DNA from: Ruminococcus sp.
GTDB lineage: Bacteria > Bacillota > Clostridia > Oscillospirales > Ruminococcaceae
Reading direction: 5' to 3'
DNA length: 11,336 nt
NCBI GenBank assembly: GCA_019417865.1
Contig: DYCW01000035.1
Coordinates: 1-11,336, forward strand
Part shown: positions 6,118-11,336 of the stretch, one piece after another
Numbering within the stretch: the first letter of the stretch is position 1
Layout: each line of letters begins with the position of its first letter
Program-made: the position numbers and the translations under genes
Notes under the pieces: model-generated
Database searches by the model: none
What the model was told of the DNA's origin: nothing
What the model saw: the letters and a program-made list of their open reading frames with translations, nothing else

Positions 6118-7131
6118 ATGGAACAAAATTTGAAAAAAACGTTACGCAAAGCGTCAAATGTGAACTCGCTTTTGCTGATATTATTTTATGCATTGGTATT
6201 CAGTGGTGCATTTGTGATACAGTTACTTCTTCCACAGATTATGGATGAAACCGGAACATATTACACAGCGTGCTATCAGATTTGTATCTTTCTCTTTCAA
6301 TATGTCATCATTGTCCCCTTGTTGCTATTGATTTTTCGTGCAGTTCTTGGGAAAAAAATCGGCTGGAAACTGAAGGACAGCTACTGTAAACCACAGGCAA
6401 CCGCCGGTCAATTGATACGCTGGTGTCTGATTGCGTTGGGTTTGATTTATGCAGCCACTTTTTTCAGCAACATATTTTTCAATATCATCCAAATGCTGAC
6501 TGGTATGCAACTACATGCCCCTTCTATGGTAGCGGAACAAAACTGGCTCGGCTATCTCTCTAACTTCCTTGCATTTGCAATTTTAGCCCCCATTTTTGAA
6601 GAAATGCTGTTCCGTGCAACGCTGTTCCGCAACACCGAACGGTTTGGCGGATGGTTTGCAGTGATTATGACTGGTGTTTTCTTTGGATTGTGGCACGGTA
6701 ACTATGCACAGATTATTTATGCAGCGGTGTTAGGCATTTGTGTAGCATTTTTGACTGCAAAGACGCATTCGGTTTTGCCTGGCATGGCTGTACATTTCAT
6801 CATGAATTTGATTGGTGCGATACAGTCTATTGCATACAGCGGAATTGACATCAACAATTCCGATTATATGGATTCCTCCTATTTGATGGAGCACATTGGA
6901 AATTTTGCGGTGATTGGTATCATGGTAATGGTCGTAATGGGATTGCTTCTGACAGGGATGATTCTGTTTATTATCGAGCTGGTAAAGCATCAGGAAACCT
7001 TCCGGTTGGAAAATACCGTTCCGCAGGTGAGCGGTGGAAAAAAGGCGTTGGTTTATCTGACAGCACCTGTCACTGTGATTTGTGTAGTGGGATTGCTTGC
7101 GATAACGATTTTGAATGCCATTGGATCATAG
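6118..7131 (+). CDS. CPBP family intramembrane metalloprotease homologue (CAAX protease / bacteriocin-immunity type)
   Basis: This 337-residue polytopic membrane protein has the three CPBP (Abi) motifs. Motif 1 is FEEMLFR with E161, E162 and R166. Motif 2 is FFGLWHG with H193. Motif 3 is AVHFIMN with H226 and N230. All expected catalytic residues are present, so it could be an active glutamate-type intramembrane protease related to Rce1. Hydrophobic helices flank the core, near 17-40, 50-76, 98-122, 262-290 and 310-335. Bacterial members are known in bacteriocin self-immunity and peptide maturation. Here it closes the GntR/ABC operon, starting nine bases after the second permease stop with AAGGTGA upstream. 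That position suggests it protects the envelope together with the transporter; this is inference. No bacteriocin precursor gene lies in the window. Confidence 0.9.
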   Translation: MEQNLKKTLRKASNVNSLLLILFYALVFSGAFVIQLLLPQIMDETGTYYTACYQICIFLFQYVIIVPLLLLIFRAVLGKKIGWKLKDSYCKPQATAGQLIRWCLIALGLIYAATFFSNIFFNIIQMLTGMQLHAPSMVAEQNWLGYLSNFLAFAILAPIFEEMLFRATLFRNTERFGGWFAVIMTGVFFGLWHGNYAQIIYAAVLGICVAFLTAKTHSVLPGMAVHFIMNLIGAIQSIAYSGIDINNSDYMDSSYLMEHIGNFAVIGIMVMVVMGLLLTGMILFIIELVKHQETFRLENTVPQVSGGKKALVYLTAPVTVICVVGLLAITILNAIGS

Positions 7132-7154
7132 TTGCAATTTATCATAAAAGCAAC

Positions 7155-7194
7155 AAAAAGACGGTTTGTTTATGGAAAACAGACCGTCTTTTTT
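7155..7194. terminator. Bidirectional intrinsic terminator between convergent operons
   Basis: AAAAAGACGGT pairs with ACCGTCTTTTT, and the stem extends inward through TTGTTT/AAAACAG with one G-T pair to a loop near 7172-7176. The + strand reads into a T-run (7189-7194). The minus strand reads into the complement of the A-run (7155-7159). It therefore can stop both the CPBP operon (+) and copA (-), whose stops lie 24 bases to the left and 23 bases to the right. Confidence 0.9.
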
Positions 7195-7216
7195 GTCTAT
7201 CCAGCACAATAGGACA

Positions 7217-9721
7217 TCATCGCTGAATATTTTTCACTTTATACCCAGCTTCTTGAATTGCCTGTCGAATAGCTGTATCGGAAACAGTTCCTTTCAGATA
7301 GGCACGGTTTTCTGACAGTACAACACGGACACTTTCTACGTCATTCAAAGCCTGTAACGCCTTTGTAACAGCAGATACACAGTGTTCGCACATCATCCCT
7401 TTAATCTGTACAATGATTTCTCCATTGGCAGGGGTTTGTGCTTTCGATGCAGCAGATGCGTTTTTCTTACCAAATGGACGGAACCGCCGCAGCCGCAATG
7501 CATTACCTACAACGAAGATTGAACTGAAGCTCATAGCAGCTGCACCAAACATGGGATTCAGTTCCCAGCCCAAAATAGGATAGAAGACACCGGCAGCAAT
7601 CGGAATACCGATGAGATTATAGATAAATGCCCAAAATAGATTTTGCTTAATGTTGCGAATGGTGGCACGGCTCAACTGAATCGCAGTGACAGCATCTTGT
7701 AGATCATTTCGCATCAGTACAATATCCGCAGAAGCAATAGCAGCATCCGTTCCGGCTCCAATCGCAATACCGACATCCGCCTGTGCCAGTGCAGGTGCGT
7801 CATTGATACCGTCACCAATCATGGCTGTTTTTTTGCCGTTTGCCTGTAGTTGTTTTACCTGCATTGCCTTGTCCTGCGGCAAAACTTCTGCAATAACATG
7901 TTGAATGCCAGCTTGTTTTGCAATGGCTTCTGCGGTCAGCTGGTTGTCGCCCGTCAATAAAATCACGTCTAAGTCTATTTTCTGCATGGCAGCAACCGCT
8001 GTACGACTGGTTTGCCGAATGGGGTCGGCTGCGGTCAGGATACCAAGCAGTTTTCCATTTGCAGCAAAGTAAAGGGGTGTTTTACCGTCTTTTGCAAATG
8101 CATCGGATTTAGCGGATTCTGGAAGAGAAATGCCGTTTTCCTGCATCATTTTGCGGTTGCCGCCAAGACAGGGTATGCCATTGACGATACCGGAAACCCC
8201 TTGTCCGGCAACTTGTGTGAATTGTTCCACAGCTTGCAACGGTACCGTGTTTGTTTTACAGTGGGTGACAATGGCAGCGGCAAGTGGATGTTCGGAGGGT
8301 TGTTCCAGTGCATAGGCAACGGATAGCAGTTGGTCAGCAGAAACATTTTCCTCCGGCAGAACATCCATAACTGTTGGCACGCCCTCTGTCAGCGTACCGG
8401 TCTTGTCTAGTACTACAGTTTTCACATTGTGTGCCGTTTCCAGACTTTCTGCTGATTTTATCAGAACGCCATTCTTTGCTCCCTGTCCTGTTCCGACCAT
8501 AATTGCTGTCGGTGTGGCAAGTCCCAGTGCACACGGGCAGGAGATGACCAGCACGGAGACGGCGGCTTTCAGTGCCATGCCGAAGGGATTTCCCGTAAGC
8601 AGCCAGACGATCAGAGTGACAATGGCAATGCCAATGACAACTGGTACAAATATACCACTGATTTTATCTGCCAGACGGGCGATGGGGGCTTTGGAACTGC
8701 CGGCTTCTTCTACCAATTTTATAATTTGGGAAAGGGTTGTATCCGCACCGACTTGTTCGGCACGGTATTCCAGATAGCCGGAACGGCAGACTGTCGCACT
8801 GAGAATGCGGTCCCCTGTCTGCTTTTCGACGGGCAGACTTTCTCCAGTCAGAGCCGATTCATCTACAGAACCTTGTCCGGTGAGTACTGTACCGTCAGCT
8901 GGAATGGCAGCACCGGTTTTTACTAAAATCGTATCGCCTACCTGAATGGAAGCGGTTGGAATTTCCTGTTCGATGCCATCTCGCCGCACCAAAGCCGTTT
9001 GTGGGGTCAGTTTGACCAGCGAAGAAATGGCGTCCGTTGTTTTTGCTTTAGAACGAGCTTCTAAAAATTTACCAAGAGAAATCAGCGTTAAAATCATGCC
9101 CGCTGATTCATAATAAAGTTGATTCATGTGGCTATGTGCGGCGTCCATGTCCATTTGTCCCATATCATAGGCAATGGCGAAGGTTGCATAAAGACTATAG
9201 CAGAACGAAGCCGCCGAACCAAGTGCGATTAGGGTATCCATTGTTGGTGCCCGATGAAGCAGTGTTGTTGTTCCTTTGATAAAATATTTTCGGTTGAGAA
9301 AGAGAATGGGAATCACTAAAATCAGTTCGATTAAGGCAATCAGCATCATACTGCTATGTCCTTTTAGAAAAGACGGGAGTGGAAACCCAATCATATGTCC
9401 CATGCCAATATAGAACAGCGGTATTAAAAAGACAATTGACCAGATAAGCCGGTTTCGTTCCGCATGATGCGAGGCAATGGGCGTATTGGCAGTGGGTGTA
9501 CTTTCCGTCTGTAGGGGCATTGCTCCGTAACCGGCTTTTTTGACCGCAGAAAAAATAGCTTCTGGTGTCACTGTTGTTTCGTCAAATTCCACTGTCATAT
9601 TGTTTTGCAGTAGGTTGACTTGTACAGATTGCACACCGTTCACTGCGGCAACTGCTTTTTGTACATGGGCACTACATGCACTGCATGTCATGCCTGTGAC
9701 GGAATAACGTTCTTTTTTCAT
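7217..9721 (-). CDS. copA: Copper-exporting P1B-type ATPase CopA
   Basis: The 834-residue product pumps Cu(I) out of the cytoplasm using ATP. An N-terminal heavy-metal domain has GMTCSAC (C13, C16). Core motifs in order are TGES (292-295), the membrane Cu site CPC (395-397), DKTGT with phosphorylated D439, the SEHP loop (H478) and GDGINDAP (636-643). The later membrane ligands of the Cu(I) subgroup are present: Y701-N702 and M730 with S733. A second metal-binding domain sits at the C-terminus (about 769-834) with GMMCEHC (C778, C781), joined by an Ala/Lys-rich linker. A Met/His-rich loop (MGQMDMDAAHSHM, 187-199) lies between early membrane helices on the outer side. The gene lies 41 bases downstream of csoR, with CGGAGG seven bases before its ATG, and should be induced by copper through CsoR. 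Confidence 0.97.
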   Translation of the reverse strand: MKKERYSVTGMTCSACSAHVQKAVAAVNGVQSVQVNLLQNNMTVEFDETTVTPEAIFSAVKKAGYGAMPLQTESTPTANTPIASHHAERNRLIWSIVFLIPLFYIGMGHMIGFPLPSFLKGHSSMMLIALIELILVIPILFLNRKYFIKGTTTLLHRAPTMDTLIALGSAASFCYSLYATFAIAYDMGQMDMDAAHSHMNQLYYESAGMILTLISLGKFLEARSKAKTTDAISSLVKLTPQTALVRRDGIEQEIPTASIQVGDTILVKTGAAIPADGTVLTGQGSVDESALTGESLPVEKQTGDRILSATVCRSGYLEYRAEQVGADTTLSQIIKLVEEAGSSKAPIARLADKISGIFVPVVIGIAIVTLIVWLLTGNPFGMALKAAVSVLVISCPCALGLATPTAIMVGTGQGAKNGVLIKSAESLETAHNVKTVVLDKTGTLTEGVPTVMDVLPEENVSADQLLSVAYALEQPSEHPLAAAIVTHCKTNTVPLQAVEQFTQVAGQGVSGIVNGIPCLGGNRKMMQENGISLPESAKSDAFAKDGKTPLYFAANGKLLGILTAADPIRQTSRTAVAAMQKIDLDVILLTGDNQLTAEAIAKQAGIQHVIAEVLPQDKAMQVKQLQANGKKTAMIGDGINDAPALAQADVGIAIGAGTDAAIASADIVLMRNDLQDAVTAIQLSRATIRNIKQNLFWAFIYNLIGIPIAAGVFYPILGWELNPMFGAAAMSFSSIFVVGNALRLRRFRPFGKKNASAASKAQTPANGEIIVQIKGMMCEHCVSAVTKALQALNDVESVRVVLSENRAYLKGTVSDTAIRQAIQEAGYKVKNIQR

Positions 9722-9762
9722 AACAAAACCTCCGTTTTTGGATTTTGGCTGAGGACAACAGC

Positions 9763-10077
9763 TTATTTCATCAGCTTTTGCAGAGTGGCTACCAATTCTT
9801 CAATGACCTCGTCATTTCCATTTCGGATGTCCTGTGCAACACAAGTGCGAATATGCTGTGCCAGCAGCTCTCGATTAAATGCATGGAGGGCAGCGTTGAC
9901 GGCGGCGACCTGTACCAGAATATCTGGACAGTATACATTTTTTTCGACCATGCCACGAATCCCTCGAATTTGTCCCTCAATGCGGTTCAGTCTGTGGAGA
10001 AGTTTTGTATATTCTTCCTCTGACCGTATTTTTTGCTTGTGACAGCAGGGACATGTTTCTTTTGCATCCTTTTCCAT
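9763..10077 (-). CDS. csoR: Copper-sensing transcriptional repressor CsoR
   Basis: The product has 104 residues and is all-helical, of the CsoR/RcnR family. It carries the Cu(I) ligand set C50 (in VYCPDI), H75 (AQHIR) and C79 (RTCV). The core LLHRLNRIEGQIRGIRGMVE is the family's conserved first helix. The apo-protein binds the operator; Cu(I) binding releases it. The start at 10077 has AAAGGAGG eight bases upstream (minus strand). The frame stays open further upstream to an ATG at 10245, but that extension would cross the promoter and operator and is rejected. The N-terminus carries an extra CPCCH cluster (9-13) outside the classical sensor site; such tails occur in some Firmicute CsoR proteins, and a role is not established here. 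It is first in the operon with copA. Confidence 0.95.
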   Translation of the reverse strand: MEKDAKETCPCCHKQKIRSEEEYTKLLHRLNRIEGQIRGIRGMVEKNVYCPDILVQVAAVNAALHAFNRELLAQHIRTCVAQDIRNGNDEVIEELVATLQKLMK

Positions 10078-10107
10078 TGTATCTGCCTCCTTTCTGGTGA
10101 TATTCTC

Positions 10108-10136
10108 ATTATATACCCTATGGGGGTATTTGTCAA
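10108..10136 (-). promoter_or_regulatory. Promoter of the csoR-copA operon
   Basis: Read on the minus strand, TTGACA (10136-10131) and TATAAT (10113-10108) are separated by exactly 17 bases, a perfect sigma-A consensus. Transcription would begin near 10101, leaving a short leader that contains the Shine-Dalgarno of csoR. Such a strong promoter needs tight repression, which the embedded operator supplies. Confidence 0.95.
10114..10128. promoter_or_regulatory. CsoR operator inside the promoter spacer
   Basis: The minus strand reads TACCCCCATAGGGTA, a G/C-tract pseudo-palindrome of the form TACCC-n-GGGTA that is known for copper-type CsoR operators. It fills the spacer between the -35 and -10 boxes, so bound CsoR would exclude RNA polymerase. 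This site and the Cys-His-Cys sensor set support a copper specificity for the operon. Confidence 0.93.
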
Positions 10137-10140
10137 GTGG

Positions 10141-10340
10141 TTTGCAGCAAGAATCACGGAAATCCATGTTTGAATCATCCGGAAGCCTGTTCCAATTCGT
10201 TCCCTTTGCAGGCGACAGCTGTCCCCTGCCAATCCGCTTGACCATAGTTGCCTGCGGCGTAGTATGAACTTCATCATTTAAAATGGATTTGCTTGAGCAG
10301 GAATATGCAGAAGATTTTTCGGAAAAATTGTAAATAAGGG
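10141..10340. other. Intergenic stretch without a recognised gene; possible gene relic or dispersed repeat
   Basis: No gene with a start and ribosome binding site is visible between the csoR promoter and the HAD gene promoter. Bases 10141-10280 look less AT-rich than 10281-10340. On the minus strand they contain a protein-like but startless reading (SSYYAAGNYGQADWQGT, ending at a stop) and a second open frame that runs into csoR. A hairpin GCAGG...CCTGC encloses the palindrome GACAGCTGTC at 10208-10229, with no T-run. The stretch may be a decayed gene end or an interspersed repeat. I cannot assign it. Confidence 0.35.
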
Positions 10341-10369
10341 TTGTTTGTTTTTTTCAGCTGTGCTATACT
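10341..10369 (+). promoter_or_regulatory. Promoter of the HAD phosphatase gene
   Basis: TTGTTT (10341-10346) as -35 lies 17 bases from TATACT (10364-10369) as -10. The -10 is preceded by TGC, giving an extended -10 element that compensates for the weaker -35. The start point would be near 10376, followed by AAAGAGG (10387-10393) ten bases before the ATG. Confidence 0.75.
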
Positions 10370-10403
10370 ATTCTTGTAAAAAAAGAAAAGAGGTTGAAAA
10401 TAT

Positions 10404-11207
10404 ATGGTGAAATTGATTGCGACGGATATGGATGGGACTCTTTTGGACGACAAAAAAAGACTGCCGGCAGAATTTCCCCAGCTTTTAAAAGTTCTTACAG
10501 AAAGGAAGGTTGCCTTTGCTGTTGCAAGTGGTCGGTCTTATCCGGCTTTGCAGACACTTTTTCAGGAAAAAACGGATTCGCTGCTGTTGATCTGTGACAA
10601 TGGAGCCCATGTCCGCATTCCAGGGCATTCACCTGTTTATCAGTGTATGCCGTTTTCTGTTGTACATGCTGTACTGGATATCTGCCAGCAGTTGCCCAAT
10701 GCAGTGCCAGTACTATGTGGGATTGCGGGTATCTATTATCCAAATACAGCAAAAGCACAATTTCAAAAAGAAATTTCCAACTTCTATGTACAATTTACAG
10801 ATGCCCCCTATCCGACTCTGTATCAGATTACGGATCCCATTATTAAAATTGCACTTTGTGCAATGGACGGACCGGAAAACGTTCTGTATCCGGTTTTAAA
10901 ACGTGAATTTGGCAGCGATTATGAAATTGTGATTTCCGGCAATGTCTGGATGGATATGATGTGCAAAGGTGTCAGCAAGGGAAATGCGGTTGCAAAATTA
11001 CAGCAAATGCTGCATGTGACACCAGCGGAAACCATGGTATTCGGTGACTATCAAAATGATGTCTCCATGTTTTCACAGGCATATTACAGTTATGCCATGG
11101 CACAGGCAAGCGAAACGGTAAAACAGCATGCTCGCTTTGTTGCACCAGCCAACACAGAAAATGGCGTAGTGCGAACCATTTGTGATGTACTGCACTTACC
11201 GGATTGA
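10404..11207 (+). CDS. Cof-type HAD-IIB family hydrolase (sugar or nucleotide phosphatase)
   Basis: This 267-residue cytoplasmic protein has the HAD motifs in order. Motif I is DMDGTLLDD with nucleophile D8 and D10. Motif II is ASGRS with S42. Motif III is K192 in GVSKGNAV. Motif IV is GDYQNDVSMF with D215 and D219 holding Mg. The C2-type cap lies between motifs II and III (about residues 80-185), and the length is typical of the Cof/YidA group. These enzymes remove phosphate from sugar phosphates, nucleotides or cofactors such as FMN; specificity lies in the cap and cannot be read here. The usual GDGxND is GDYQND, a mild variant that keeps both acids. It is the first gene after its own promoter, and the next gene starts 25 bases after its stop. 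Confidence 0.93.
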   Translation: MVKLIATDMDGTLLDDKKRLPAEFPQLLKVLTERKVAFAVASGRSYPALQTLFQEKTDSLLLICDNGAHVRIPGHSPVYQCMPFSVVHAVLDICQQLPNAVPVLCGIAGIYYPNTAKAQFQKEISNFYVQFTDAPYPTLYQITDPIIKIALCAMDGPENVLYPVLKREFGSDYEIVISGNVWMDMMCKGVSKGNAVAKLQQMLHVTPAETMVFGDYQNDVSMFSQAYYSYAMAQASETVKQHARFVAPANTENGVVRTICDVLHLPD

Positions 11208-11232
11208 TAAAAATAGAAAAGGAATTTATGAC

Positions 11233-11336
11233 ATGAAAAAAATTGTGCAGCTGGGAGCCGCTGTTATGCTGATGATTTGCAGCTGGTTTTATAGCGGAAA
11301 TACAGCATCAGTTTATGCAGAAGAAATGCTGCAAAC
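11233..11336 (+). CDS. Secreted protein with N-terminal signal peptide, unknown function (3' end outside window)
   Basis: Only 34 codons are visible: MKKIVQLGAAVMLMICSWF, then a polar stretch ending ASVYAEEMLQ. The basic start, hydrophobic core and VYA before EE fit a signal peptidase I substrate cut after about residue 29. AAAAGGA (11217-11223) lies nine bases before the ATG at 11233. A nearby ATG at 11228 gives only two codons before a stop and is not used. The one cysteine (C16) sits in the hydrophobic core without Gly/Ala/Ser before it, so a lipoprotein is unlikely. The gap to the HAD gene is 25 bases with no terminator seen, so co-transcription is likely. Nothing can be said of the mature protein. 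Confidence 0.7.
   Translation, partial: MKKIVQLGAAVMLMICSWFYSGNTASVYAEEMLQ

Noticed and set aside
7686..8926. Several + strand frames inside copA
   Set aside because: They are shadows of the copA codons on the opposite strand, with no motifs seen.
10078..10245. 56-residue N-terminal extension of CsoR from an ATG at 10245
   Set aside because: It would run through the consensus promoter and the CsoR operator. The ATG at 10077 has a perfect Shine-Dalgarno and gives the usual CsoR length.
11233..11336. Lipoprotein signal in the last gene
   Set aside because: The residue before the Cys is Ile, not Gly, Ala or Ser, and the Cys sits mid-helix. A signal peptidase I site after VYA fits better.

Overview
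The window looks like a chromosomal segment of a moderate-G+C Gram-positive gut Firmicute, most likely Ruminococcus or a relative in the Oscillospiraceae. The reasons are strong AGGAGG ribosome binding sites, consensus sigma-A promoters, a Gram-positive FtsX/hydrolase/S41 cluster, and the long acidic threonine-rich linker in a secreted hydrolase, a style common in ruminococcal surface proteins. The genus is inference. No rRNA, tRNA, CRISPR array, insertion sequence or phage gene was seen.

Left part (1-3520, + strand): a cell-wall module. It begins with the C-terminal part of FtsX. Next is a secreted coiled-coil protein with a threonine-rich linker and an intact M23 (LytM) peptidase domain, then a membrane-anchored S41 carboxyl-terminal processing protease. 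FtsEX is known to control peptidoglycan hydrolases through coiled-coil partners, so the first two products probably work together. A terminator-like hairpin separates the hydrolase from the S41 protease, and a second terminator closes the block.

Middle part (3551-7194, + strand): a self-contained operon with a perfect TTGACA-N17-TATACT promoter overlapped by a 35-bp inverted-repeat operator. Its genes are a YtrA-type GntR repressor, an ABC ATPase, two half-size ABC-2 permeases and a CPBP-family membrane protease homologue. They overlap or nearly touch. The layout resembles antibiotic- or peptide-responsive YtrA-type ABC operons, and the CPBP gene suggests a role in peptide immunity or envelope stress. 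This is the best candidate here for a little-described system. A bidirectional terminator separates it from the next unit.

Right part (7217-10136, - strand): a copper homeostasis operon, csoR-copA. The promoter has perfect -35 and -10 boxes with the CsoR operator in the 17-bp spacer. CopA carries one metal-binding domain at each end.

Far right (10141-11336): about 145 bp of unexplained intergenic sequence, then a promoter driving a Cof-type HAD phosphatase and the start of a secreted protein cut by the window edge.
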